A stretch of 64,000 nt of DNA from Glaciihabitans tibetensis (GTDB lineage Bacteria; Actinomycetota; Actinomycetes; Actinomycetales; Microbacteriaceae), in assembly GCF_003003265.1 (NCBI RefSeq), contig NZ_PVTL01000001.1, positions 620,001 through 684,000 of the forward strand, read 5' to 3'. Positions 41,169-49,421 of the stretch are shown here, in pieces (position 1 is the stretch's first letter; the number at the start of each line of letters is the position of its first letter). The notes beneath the pieces were generated by a model that saw only the letters and a program-made list of their open reading frames with translations, was not told where the DNA came from and did no database searches. The position numbers and the translations under genes were made by a program.

Positions 41169-42590
41169 TTGGAACTCGACGAGTACGCGTCCCTTGACGC
41201 CACCGCGCTGCGCGAATGTTTAGTGCAGGGGGATGTCGCGGCGCCGGAGCTTGCGGACACCGCTCGCCGTGCGCTCGCTCGGGTCAACGACGCGCTCAAC
41301 GCGCTCACCATCCCACCGCTCGATCCCGCGCTGGACGCCAATCCGAACGGTCGGCTCGGCAGCGTTCCCTTTCTCCTCAAAGACAGCGCGCCCTTTGCCC
41401 GCGGACTTCCGTTCAGCCTCGGTAGCCGAAGCATCTCCGGCGCGGCGGCGGCGGCGGACCACCCGCTGATGCGAAAGTTCCGCGACTGCGGCCTGGCCGC
41501 GGTCGGGCAGACCACCGCGCCCGAATGGAGCCTCAGTTTCGCGACCGAGTCGCTTCGGTACGGTGTGACGCGTAATCCCTGGGCTCTGGAGCGGAGTGTG
41601 GGCGGCTCCAGTGGGGGAGCGGCGGCTCTCGTGGCCGCAGGCGCTGTTCCTCTTGCCCACGCGAGCGATGGTGCCGGATCGATTCGGATCCCCGCTTCCT
41701 GCTGCGGGGTGGTCGGTATGAAACCGAGCCGCGGCCGCACCACGCCGAGCAATCCCGCTCTCAGGCTCCCCGGAAGCTCTGGCCCACCCACCGCGGGCGC
41801 GGCCCTCGGCGTTGACTTTGCGGTGACGCGAACGGTGCGCGACACAGCGCTTCTGCTGGAACTCGTCACCGAACCCGGCTTCCCCACACCGGCACCCGCC
41901 GGAACCTCGCCCCTCCGTGTCGCTGTCACCACGGCATCCTGGTCCGGCGCCGCCATCAACTCGGAGGTAGCTGCGGCAGTCACCGCCGCGGCGGAAATGC
42001 TGGAATGGATCGGGCACCGCGTGACCGCGAGCAGCCCGACTCTCGACGCGGACGACATTCGCGACGGAGCAGCGCTCGGATTTCTCGCCGCGGGCCAACA
42101 GATCCTGGCCGCACCGGTGCAACCGCGCCGTGACCTTCTCGAGACGGTTTCGCGGAGCGTCCTGGACGCCACACTCGCGCTGAGCCGCCCACAGGCGGAG
42201 GCCAGCCTGGCCGCGCAGGCCCGAGTCACCCGTGCCGTGCAGGGTTTCTTCGCGCACACCGACATTCTGGTCACCCCGACACTGGCCCAGCTTCCACCAC
42301 CGCACGGCACCCTCGACTACAACCGGCCGCGCGACCGCGGTGGCCCCCCGCTGCAGCAGGTGCAGTCGTGGATTGACGAGATGTTCGAGTTCGGCCCATT
42401 CACCGCGGCGTTCAACATCGCGGGTAACCCTGCGATCAGCCTGCCGCTCGGCCACAGCGTGCACGGAGTACCGATCGGTGTGCAGCTGGTGGCCGCCTGG
42501 GGACGCGATGAGCTGCTACTCGACGTCGCCGCTGACCTTGAGCGGGCGATGCCCTGGAAAAACCGGTTGCCTCCGATTTTCGTCAGCTGA
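41169..42590 (+). CDS. Amidase (amidase signature family)
   Basis: Hydrolyses a carboxamide with a Ser-cisSer-Lys triad. In 473 residues, LLKDSAPF supplies the Lys, GGSSGGAAALVAAG the bridging Ser, and DGAGSIRIPASCCG the nucleophile region. The C-terminal part (GPFTAAFNIAGNPAISLPLG) is also typical. The TTG at 41169 is chosen because a strong GGAGGGG precedes it; an upstream GTG at 41052 would add a low-complexity acidic stretch. The substrate is unknown. It resembles 6-aminohexanoate-cyclic-dimer hydrolase and aryl-acylamidases. The zinc-ribbon gene follows after 69 bp. Confidence 0.9.
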   Translation: MELDEYASLDATALRECLVQGDVAAPELADTARRALARVNDALNALTIPPLDPALDANPNGRLGSVPFLLKDSAPFARGLPFSLGSRSISGAAAAADHPLMRKFRDCGLAAVGQTTAPEWSLSFATESLRYGVTRNPWALERSVGGSSGGAAALVAAGAVPLAHASDGAGSIRIPASCCGVVGMKPSRGRTTPSNPALRLPGSSGPPTAGAALGVDFAVTRTVRDTALLLELVTEPGFPTPAPAGTSPLRVAVTTASWSGAAINSEVAAAVTAAAEMLEWIGHRVTASSPTLDADDIRDGAALGFLAAGQQILAAPVQPRRDLLETVSRSVLDATLALSRPQAEASLAAQARVTRAVQGFFAHTDILVTPTLAQLPPPHGTLDYNRPRDRGGPPLQQVQSWIDEMFEFGPFTAAFNIAGNPAISLPLGHSVHGVPIGVQLVAAWGRDELLLDVAADLERAMPWKNRLPPIFVS

Positions 42591-42659
42591 GGGCAAAGCC
42601 CCATTCCGTAGACGGGACGCATGTCGGTGGCCATGGCTACCCTCATTCCGGAGGAACGA

Positions 42660-43826
42660 ATGCCGGAAAATGTCGAGCAGTGGTGGGCGAGGCGCCAACG
42701 GTCGAAGTCGACCGCGATACCCTACCCGGTGGGACAGTTCCGCTCGGACTGGGAGCGGTATCCCGTGCTCGTCCGGCAGTACCACCCGGAGTTTAATCAC
42801 GGCATCACGCTCACTCAGGTTCCCCCGGCTGCCGATGTGTACCTGCTCTGGCAGTGCGACGTCGGGCACCTGTTCGTCGCGACGCCCGAAGAGCAACGGA
42901 GCCGTCCGGGCGGGTCCCGTCGCCGCTCCACCTGGTGCCCAGACTGCGCGACGACCGCTGTGAACCGGCCTGCACCAGCCTGTTCCTACGCCGGGGCCCC
43001 AGCCAAACGTCGACCGGATGCACCTCGGGCGCCCCAGCGCGCCTCCGCGCCTGCAATGGCACCGGCACTGGCACCGGTACCGGCACCGGTACCGGCACCC
43101 TACGCTTGCGGTCACCCGCGCGATCCCGATCGGGTCGAAAAGGACCCGGCTGACGACCGCTGCTACCTCTGCCGCCGGCTGGACTCGTCGCCCCTGACGC
43201 GCCAGCAGCTTGAGACGATGGTGGTAGCGCGCTCCCGTGTCGAGCTGTCTAACGAAACTTCAACGAGCTCGAGCTACAGCTGGGAGTGCCCGAGGGGGCA
43301 CGGGGTATTTGCCGCAAAGATCGAGCGCGTTCTTGCGGGCAAACGCTGTCCGACCTGCGCGCACGCCCGCGTCGCGGCCGACGGGGTGGCCGTGGGGGAG
43401 TCGTTTGTGAGTCCGTGGGCGCCTAAACCCGCCTCGGCTGCCGAAGCAGACCTTCGCCAGCGACTCCGCGACGCACTGCTCATCCCGCTTGACCACAATG
43501 CCGTGCGCGTTGCGCGGCCTTTTTTCACCCATGTCGAGGTCTGGCCCGACTTTGTGATGCCAGAGTTCCGCGTCGCCATCGAATACGACACCACCGGTCG
43601 CGATGGACTCGAACACGTGGGCCGACGGGAAGACATCGACCGGCGAAAAGACCGGCTGTTGCGGGCGGCGGGGTGGGAGGTGATCCGGATCCGCTGCGGC
43701 AAGCTCCAACCCCTCGGTCTGCACGACCTGCAGGCCTCGGGCGTCACGAACTCGCTGGTCACTCGAATCGTCGACGAGCTGGCGCAGATTCGGGGCGAGC
43801 TCATCGTGCGGTCGTATCTCGCCTAA
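42660..43826 (+). CDS. Zinc-ribbon protein with C-terminal PD-(D/E)XK-like nuclease fold
   Basis: A 388-residue protein. The N-terminal half has Cys-pair ribbons: CDVGHLF with a later CPDC, CGHPRDPD with CYLC, and CPRGHGVFAAK with CPTC, resembling the DUF4379-type zinc ribbons of nuclease-associated proteins. Between them is a Pro/Ala repeat. The C-terminal half has WPDFVMPEFRVAIEYDTTG and DRRKDRLLRAAGWEVIRIRC, the Vsr/DUF559-like arrangement of PD-(D/E)XK nucleases. The ATG at 42660 is chosen because GGAGGAA lies 5 nt upstream; ATGs at 42621 and 42633 do not. No methyltransferase or defence partner is adjacent, so its target is unknown. Confidence 0.75.
   Translation: MPENVEQWWARRQRSKSTAIPYPVGQFRSDWERYPVLVRQYHPEFNHGITLTQVPPAADVYLLWQCDVGHLFVATPEEQRSRPGGSRRRSTWCPDCATTAVNRPAPACSYAGAPAKRRPDAPRAPQRASAPAMAPALAPVPAPVPAPYACGHPRDPDRVEKDPADDRCYLCRRLDSSPLTRQQLETMVVARSRVELSNETSTSSSYSWECPRGHGVFAAKIERVLAGKRCPTCAHARVAADGVAVGESFVSPWAPKPASAAEADLRQRLRDALLIPLDHNAVRVARPFFTHVEVWPDFVMPEFRVAIEYDTTGRDGLEHVGRREDIDRRKDRLLRAAGWEVIRIRCGKLQPLGLHDLQASGVTNSLVTRIVDELAQIRGELIVRSYLA
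43060..43099. repeat. GGCACCGGTACC-type tandem repeat in the zinc-ribbon gene
   Basis: The 6- to 12-bp unit GCACCGGTACCG repeats with small changes and encodes alternating Ala-Pro-Val-Pro. It links two zinc ribbons and stays in frame. Confidence 0.7.
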
Positions 43827-45106
43827 TCGGATTTCCTGATCGATTCGAGTTCATCGATCAGTGTCGGCGCGGCTGCGGTCGTGGATATCGTCAGCCCGAG
43901 TTTCGCAGCGGCGCGGCGATATGTGTCGTGGTCGAGAACCTCAGCGATCTTCCTGGCGATGCGTTCGGCGCGCGCGCGCCGGGACACCGTGACTCCCGCT
44001 CCCCGTTCGACAACGCGGGTAGCGTTGTCCGCCTGGTCACGTCCGTGCGGCAGGATGACCAACGGCACTCCCGCCGCGAGAGCTTTCATCACGGTGCCGT
44101 GGCCCCCGTGGGTGACGATCGCGTCGCACTGTGGCAGCACCTCGCGATGCGGTGCGGAAGCGACGACGGTGACATTCTTTGGAGCTCGGATGGCGTCGGC
44201 GCGAATTGCCGGCCCGGTGGTCACCAGACCTCGCACGGGAAGGCCCCCAAGTGCGTCCGCGATCCGCTGAATACACTCTGACTGGTCCTGGAACGTCGAC
44301 GAGAGCGCAACGAGTACCAGCCGCTCGTTCCCCGGCGGCAATGTCCAGCCGTCATCGGCCGCCCACGTGGGGTCGTCGAGGATAGGGCCGACGTACCTGA
44401 CGTTTTGTGGCAGCTTTGCTGGGAAGTCAAAGGCAGCAGCCGTGAGCACCAACTCGCGCCTCGCGTGGTGCAGCTGGTCCCACGAGTGGGTGATCGCGTC
44501 GAGGCCATGAGTCGCACGCAGGTCGTTGATCGGCGCCAGGGCGTATCGGTCAAACAGGGCGGTGCTCGCTCCCGTCGCGAGCCGATCCCGCACACGCCCG
44601 AGCGGCCCGACTGCGGGCTTCAGCCCCGCACCGAAAGGCGGCATGCCCTCAACGGGAAGCGCGTACACGTTCGGGAGCAACACATCAAACGGGATGCCTC
44701 GCGACTCGGCCGCGATCATGCAACCCACAGCGGAGAAGGACGCCACTACCAGATCTGGGCGAAAGCGGTCGATCGCGGCGGCCGTATCCCGCGCCTGCGT
44801 CGGAGCCGGCCCGACAAACAGCTGGCCCACCATGCCGCGCAACAGGCTGGTCGGCGTGCGCAGGCGCCAGTCCTGAAATTGCCCCCAGCTGACGGAAAAC
44901 GGGATGAAGTCCTCGGTTACCGAACGCACCTGATCGGTCAGGGTCTCGTCGGCCAGGACGATGACACGATGACCTCGGTCGACCAGTCGACGAGCGACCC
45001 CGAGTTCCGGCGGCACCGTTCCTCCGCCATCGATCATTGCAAAAAGGTACGTGTGAGGGTCAGGCGCCCCACTTGTGTGGCCCTCTGGTGGCGTTGGGTC
45101 CTGCAT
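43823..45106 (-). CDS. MGT-type glycosyltransferase (GT1)
   Basis: Glycosyltransferase of 427 residues that acts on small lipophilic acceptors, the macrolide and UDP-glucosyltransferase type. The donor-binding motif is VTHGGHGTVMKALAAGVPL, continuing VILPHGRDQADNATRV, in the C-terminal domain. The N-terminal domain has PPELGVARRLVDRGHRV and is more variable, as expected for acceptor recognition. It overlaps the stop of the convergent zinc-ribbon gene by 4 nt. No antibiotic or terpene gene lies nearby, so the acceptor is unknown; detoxification by glycosylation is one option. Confidence 0.85.
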   Translation of the reverse strand: MQDPTPPEGHTSGAPDPHTYLFAMIDGGGTVPPELGVARRLVDRGHRVIVLADETLTDQVRSVTEDFIPFSVSWGQFQDWRLRTPTSLLRGMVGQLFVGPAPTQARDTAAAIDRFRPDLVVASFSAVGCMIAAESRGIPFDVLLPNVYALPVEGMPPFGAGLKPAVGPLGRVRDRLATGASTALFDRYALAPINDLRATHGLDAITHSWDQLHHARRELVLTAAAFDFPAKLPQNVRYVGPILDDPTWAADDGWTLPPGNERLVLVALSSTFQDQSECIQRIADALGGLPVRGLVTTGPAIRADAIRAPKNVTVVASAPHREVLPQCDAIVTHGGHGTVMKALAAGVPLVILPHGRDQADNATRVVERGAGVTVSRRARAERIARKIAEVLDHDTYRRAAAKLGLTISTTAAAPTLIDELESIRKSD

Positions 45107-45262
45107 CAGTGCGACTCCCCAATAGTGCGAGATTCGTTGGTTCGCTCGGCGGCATTGCTCTCACCCCATAGTGAACACGACTCTCCTAGTCGAGTACCAG
45201 CCCACGGGGTGCGTGCCGCGGAAGAGCGCGGGGTACTGGCTTCAAGACGCTTGCCATCGCAG

Positions 45263-46765
45263 CTAGGAATCAAGCGTTCCGGACAGTCGTCGGTGAAACT
45301 GCGAGCTGCGATCATCGAGGCCGTCAAGAACGACGGTGCTTCCGCGCTGGTGGTACTTCGTTGCAATCGAGTCGAGCGCAGCGACCGACGAAGCATCCCA
45401 AATCTGAGCCTTCGACAGGTCGATCGTGATCTGCCCTGGGTCGCGGGCATACGAGAATCGGTCGACAAGGTCGTTGCTGCTCCCGAAAAACAGGGGACCG
45501 AGCACGGTGTAGTGCACCGAACGGGCGTCGTCTGAGAGCACTCGCTCAACACTGATCACGTGCGCAACCCGGCGCGCAAACAACACCATAGCCAGCAATA
45601 CGCCCGCGACAACGCCGACTGCAAGATTGCCGGTAATCACCACGGCGACGACGGTGACAATCATGACGAGCGTCTCCGGAATCGGCATTCGCTTAAGGGT
45701 CGACGGCGTGACGCTGTGCCAGTCGACGGTGGAGACCGCAACCACCATCATCACCGCGGCGAGCGCCACCATCGGGATCTGGCTCATGATCGAGTTCAGC
45801 CCGGTGACCAGGGCGAGCAGAAACAGCCCCGCCACGATCGTCGAGATGCGGGTGCGGGCCCGCCCGATCTTTACGTTCACGACCGTCTGGCCGATCATCG
45901 CGCAGCCAGCGATACCGCCGTAGAAGCCCGCAGCAATGTTGGCGACGCCGAGGGCCCACGATTCCCGACCCTTGTTGGAGGGAGTATCGGTGAGGTCATC
46001 GACGAGCTTCGCCGTAAGGAGGCTCTCCATGAGTCCGACGAACGCCACACTGAGCGCGGTGGGCAGGATGATCTGCAGCGTCTCGAGCGTGAGCGGCACG
46101 AGGAATGGAGTGAGGCCAGCGAGGTTGCCCGTCAGGGGCCCCTCGTCGGCGACATTGGGTACGGAGAGGCCCGCAACGATAACGATCGCGGTCACCACGA
46201 TGATCGCGACAAGCGGAGCCGGCACGGCTCTCGTGAAGCGCGGGACGACGAAGATGATGGCGAGAGTGAGAGCGAAGAGTGCGTAGGCGAGCCACGGAAC
46301 ACCGATCAGGTGAGGTACCTGCGCCATGAAGATGAGGATGCCGAGGGCGTTGACGAAGCCGATCATGACAGACCGGGGGATGAATCGCATCAGCCGGGCA
46401 AGACCCGCCGTGCCGAAGATGATCTGGATGATTCCTGCTAGCACCACCGTGGGCAAAACGTATTGCACACCGTGCGCGTGCACCAGAGGCGCGATCACGA
46501 GGGCCACCGATCCCGCCGCGGCCGTGATCACCCCCGGCCGACCGCCGAGAACCGACATCGTGAGCGCGAGCATTATCGACGCAACCAGGCTCACCATGGG
46601 GTCGACCCCCGCGACGATGGAGAACGAGATCACCTCGGGCACCAGGGCAAGCGTCGTGACGATTCCGGCGAGAACTTCCCGGGACAACAGCCGCGGCGAG
46701 CGCAGAACCGCGCGGACCGTGATCGGGTCGTCGGCAATGGCGGAAGGTGGGGCTGGGATGGGCAT
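45263..46765 (-). CDS. SulP-family anion transporter with STAS domain
   Basis: Inner-membrane carrier of 500 residues. About 11-12 hydrophobic spans lie in residues 20-390, with AGVDPMVSLVASI and GFYGGIAGCAMIGQTVVNVKI (quoted in part as AGCAMIGQTVVNVKI) as the family signature. A STAS domain begins near residue 400 with ITIDLSKAQIWDASSVAALD. SulP proteins carry sulfate, bicarbonate or dicarboxylates; sequence does not decide which. No sulfur-assimilation or carbonic anhydrase gene lies next to it. It stands alone on the minus strand. Confidence 0.9.
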   Translation of the reverse strand: MPIPAPPSAIADDPITVRAVLRSPRLLSREVLAGIVTTLALVPEVISFSIVAGVDPMVSLVASIMLALTMSVLGGRPGVITAAAGSVALVIAPLVHAHGVQYVLPTVVLAGIIQIIFGTAGLARLMRFIPRSVMIGFVNALGILIFMAQVPHLIGVPWLAYALFALTLAIIFVVPRFTRAVPAPLVAIIVVTAIVIVAGLSVPNVADEGPLTGNLAGLTPFLVPLTLETLQIILPTALSVAFVGLMESLLTAKLVDDLTDTPSNKGRESWALGVANIAAGFYGGIAGCAMIGQTVVNVKIGRARTRISTIVAGLFLLALVTGLNSIMSQIPMVALAAVMMVVAVSTVDWHSVTPSTLKRMPIPETLVMIVTVVAVVITGNLAVGVVAGVLLAMVLFARRVAHVISVERVLSDDARSVHYTVLGPLFFGSSNDLVDRFSYARDPGQITIDLSKAQIWDASSVAALDSIATKYHQRGSTVVLDGLDDRSSQFHRRLSGTLDS

Positions 46766-46860
46766 AAGGCACCACCGTAGCGCAGAGGACGCGTGTCTAA
46801 GCTGGTCGGCGACCCGTCGGCTAAACGGGGAGTTTGACTCGCGCGAGGGATTCCAGCTGA

Positions 46861-47100
46861 CACCACACCCGGTCGGCTTTGTCGGCGTTCAGATTCGCCG
46901 TTCGACCCAGCGGATCGACGGCGACAGGGGTTCCTCTGGTGCCGTCCCGCGGCCAAAGCGCCGGAGTGGTTCGCGAGAGCGTGACGCTCGAACAACTGGA
47001 ACACCTGGTATGCGGAATCGAGCACGCGGTGCGACTCGGGGGACCGGAAGACCGCGAGCCGCTTCTGGAAATACTGATCGCGGGACTGCGCCCGGCCTGA
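46861..47100 (+). pseudogene. Probable 3' remnant of a TetR-type regulator gene
   Basis: The frame is open from just after the TGA at 46858-46860 to 47100. Its end, VTLEQLEHLVCGIEHAVRLG then GPEDREPLLEILIAGLRPA, resembles the C-terminal helices of TetR proteins of the SbtR type, which often end in LLAGLRP. No helix-turn-helix precedes it, and the only start is a TTG at 46879 without a ribosome site. I read it as the tail of a lost regulator gene, but it could be a small protein of its own. The match is by eye. Confidence 0.42.
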
Positions 47101-47117
47101 GCTACGGTGTTGAGTCG

Positions 47118-48335
47118 TTATGGGCTGTACACCAACGACGCTGCATCCCGTCGCATCGTTACCGGGTACTGAGTGGTCGGCATGCCGACGCGAACGAGCA
47201 TCTGAATCGTTTGACCCTCGGGAGCGTACTTCGCGTGGATCGCGGCGTATGGAACCGCCATAGTCGGGTACTCCTGGAGGACTTGGCTGAGGGGCTGCGT
47301 GACCAACCCCAGCGTCCGCGCGCGAAGCGAGAACTGGGCATACATGATCCCGGCCTCGACCTGTTCGGCGCGGGAATTCGCTGCGGTACTGATCAGCGCA
47401 TAACCGGCGCTGTGGGCAACACCCGCGGCGGTGAGGGCGATCGCGTTCTTGGCTCCAGCCGCGTCATCATTCACGGCGGGGACAATCGTGATGAGGCCCT
47501 GCAGGAAATACTTCATAAGGCCGGTGGTTCCCTGACCCTCTACGGCGAAGCCGGAGCGAGCCTCGTTCTTGGCCTGTTCAGTACCCCAAAAGACCGCGTC
47601 GCTCTCCTCCGTAGCAGGAAGATACTCGGTCTCGATTCGAGTTCCTTCGATGCCGAGTTCTCCGAGAGCAGTGATGTCCTGTTTGGTGGTGAGGATTGAA
47701 AGGGTTGCCGCAGACGAACCCGAAACAGCGCTCAGCGCGTCGGACTGGGCGGCCGTCAGGCGAGCTTCGGTGTAGGGGGAGCGGTTCGTATCGGAGACGA
47801 ACAATGAGTCGTAGTCATCGGTGGCTGCTGAGGGGTCTTTCGCCAGCGTGATGCGCGCTACCGGTAGCGCACTCATCGATTCTTCGAGATTGGTCTCGTC
47901 GTAGGTTCCGTTCGGAAACAGCTCGAACGACGCCGAATACCCGAGATGCTCCGCTGCAACCTGGAGGTAGGCCAGAAAGGCACCCTGGGAGACCATCGTC
48001 TGCCGAGCGAACGGGTCGACCGCCGGCGTCAGTCTGGTCGAGTCCGCGTAGAGGTACAGCACGTCCGTGTCTGTCGCGTCGAGCTGTACCGTCCAGGGCT
48101 GCATGTTATGGCCGCTCGGCGCGAGCACAGCATGAGCCACGAGCTGCATCCGCGGGTCAGTGAATTGCTGATAGTACGTTGCGCTCCAGGGCTGCAGGTA
48201 GGTTGCCGGAACAAAGATTCCGCCGACGGCCAGGACCGTTCCCATTCCGACCAGTACGACCGCGACCACACACGCAACTGTTATCAACGCGATTCGGCGG
48301 ACACGAGATTTCTTAGACTTTACGATCGCATCCAT
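47118..48335 (-). CDS. Acg-family FMN-binding oxidoreductase with N-terminal membrane anchor
   Basis: Nitroreductase-fold protein of 405 residues. Residues 11-40 (RRIALITVACVVAVVLVGMG) are a membrane anchor, so the domain probably faces outward or is tethered. HAVLAPSGHNMQPWTVQ is the flavin-phosphate motif seen in Acg (Rv2032) and its paralogues, and DTNRSPYTEARL is a second conserved part. In mycobacteria these proteins belong to the DosR dormancy regulon. The ATG at 48335 shares its A with the TGA of a 13-codon leader peptide, so translation is probably coupled. Longer in-frame starts upstream lack ribosome sites. Confidence 0.85.
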   Translation of the reverse strand: MDAIVKSKKSRVRRIALITVACVVAVVLVGMGTVLAVGGIFVPATYLQPWSATYYQQFTDPRMQLVAHAVLAPSGHNMQPWTVQLDATDTDVLYLYADSTRLTPAVDPFARQTMVSQGAFLAYLQVAAEHLGYSASFELFPNGTYDETNLEESMSALPVARITLAKDPSAATDDYDSLFVSDTNRSPYTEARLTAAQSDALSAVSGSSAATLSILTTKQDITALGELGIEGTRIETEYLPATEESDAVFWGTEQAKNEARSGFAVEGQGTTGLMKYFLQGLITIVPAVNDDAAGAKNAIALTAAGVAHSAGYALISTAANSRAEQVEAGIMYAQFSLRARTLGLVTQPLSQVLQEYPTMAVPYAAIHAKYAPEGQTIQMLVRVGMPTTQYPVTMRRDAASLVYSP

Positions 48336-48376
48336 CAGATTCGCGGTACGTCTCGGACACATTCGAGCACGCTCAT
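48335..48376 (-). CDS. 13-residue leader peptide coupled to the Acg-type gene
   Basis: ATG at 48376 encodes MSVLECVRDVPRI and ends in a TGA that overlaps the next ATG (TGATG). AGGAGG at 48382-48387 sits 5 nt upstream, the best ribosome site in the region, while the oxidoreductase gene itself has none. Coupled re-initiation would let the peptide set its translation. The peptide contains one Cys and two Arg codons, which could in principle sense redox state or codon supply. Confidence 0.6.
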   Translation of the reverse strand: MSVLECVRDVPRI

Positions 48377-48438
48377 GGTCGCCTCCTGGTGGTTTCCTGA
48401 TCGACTCCAGTGTGGTCGCGCTCACCATCGCCTTCCGA

Positions 48439-48452
48439 GAGCCAAAAGTCCT
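48439..48452 (-). promoter_or_regulatory. DosR/DevR-like box upstream of the Acg-type gene
   Basis: The minus strand reads AGGACTTTTGGCTC, against the DosR consensus GGGACTTTNGNCCC: 12 of 14 positions agree if the N positions are counted as matches, which is 10 of the 12 defined positions. It lies 63 nt upstream of the leader-peptide start, a normal distance for a DosR-activated promoter. Acg relatives in mycobacteria carry such boxes. The match is by eye. Confidence 0.5.
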
Positions 48453-48514
48453 CACATCAGGAAAACCAGGGATAGTTGAGAGGGTCCTCCGGCCGCGAAT
48501 TCCTAGTACTTGAC

Positions 48515-48528
48515 ATAATGTGCATTAT
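48515..48528. promoter_or_regulatory. AT-rich palindrome between permease and Acg-type genes
   Basis: ATAATG-TG-CATTAT, 6-bp arms with a 2-nt spacer, stands out from the GC-rich surroundings. It lies 139 bp upstream of the leader peptide and 42 bp past the end of the permease gene. It could be a regulator site or part of a promoter. Confidence 0.4.
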
Positions 48529-48569
48529 CAGCGTTATTCAGGGTGCGCGAGAGGCGCTCGAATCGGCGC

Positions 48570-49421
48570 TCACCGGAGCGTCGTCGCAGTCACCCCGACA
48601 CGACGCAGCACCGCCGCCTCCATAAGGCCCACGAGCGAGTACAGAGCGATGGACACGATGGTGATTACTGTCCCGAGCGCCCAGACCAAGTCGATCTGTG
48701 CTTGCCCGACCGCGGAAACGATTGCTCCGCCGACGCCCTGACCGGTCGCCAGCCATTCCGCGATCAAGGCGCCCGTGATCGCGCCAGGGACGGAAATTTT
48801 GACCGCGGCGAATACCGCGGGCAGCGCCGAGGGAACAGCGACCTTTCTCAGGATGGTCATCGGACCGCCGCCGTACACGGCGATGAGATCAACCATCGTG
48901 GGTGAGGCCGACCGCAGTCCGAACACGATCGTGATGAGGGCCGGGAAGAGCACAACCAATCCCCCCATCACGGCGAGTGTTGCGGATGTTCGACCGAAGA
49001 TAAGGATGATGATCGGCGCCATCGCGATGAGCGGTACGGACTGGAGCAGCAACGCGAGAGGCATCACCGCATTCTCAACCCCGCGAACCACCATGAAGAT
49101 GGCAGCGAGAACGAATGCCGCAGTGAGGCCGGCAACGAATCCGATGGCTGAATCGATCAAGGACTGCGCGACCTGCTGGATTACGAAGGCACGGTTCTCT
49201 GCCGCTAACTCATTAGCAAATAGGTACTGCCAGACGTCCAGCGGAGTTTTTCCGACAAATGGCTGGACGTTGAAGACAATGAGAACGAGCCACCAGAGCG
49301 CGAGGATCACAACCGCGGCGAGCACACCCAGCCCGACGCGGGACACGTACGGCCGCATGGTCCCGACGAAACCGCTCCGGGATGATGCTGATGCGGGGGC
49401 GAGAGATCTTATGAGGGCCAC
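48570..49421 (-). CDS. ABC importer permease, NitT/TauT type (second copy)
   Basis: Integral membrane protein of 283 residues with about six spans. The coupling loop that contacts the ATPase reads EWLATGQGVGGAIVSAV after VPSALPAVFAAVKISVPGA, as in BPD_transp_1 permeases of the SsuC/ThiX type. The GTG start shares its G with the stop of the preceding permease gene (TAGTG), so it is coupled. It is the last gene of the importer operon and partners the permease encoded at 49421. Confidence 0.9.
   Translation of the reverse strand: MALIRSLAPASASSRSGFVGTMRPYVSRVGLGVLAAVVILALWWLVLIVFNVQPFVGKTPLDVWQYLFANELAAENRAFVIQQVAQSLIDSAIGFVAGLTAAFVLAAIFMVVRGVENAVMPLALLLQSVPLIAMAPIIILIFGRTSATLAVMGGLVVLFPALITIVFGLRSASPTMVDLIAVYGGGPMTILRKVAVPSALPAVFAAVKISVPGAITGALIAEWLATGQGVGGAIVSAVGQAQIDLVWALGTVITIVSIALYSLVGLMEAAVLRRVGVTATTLR

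Noticed and set aside
41111-42310. Upstream extension of the YchJ-family frame
   Set aside because: The frame is open for 400 more codons but runs antisense to the amidase gene. Only the part below 41110 resembles UPF0225.
43060-43099. The GCACCGGTACCG repeats as a possible CRISPR or regulatory array
   Set aside because: The unit is 6-12 bp without spacers and is in frame, coding Ala-Pro-Val-Pro. It is a protein-coding repeat.
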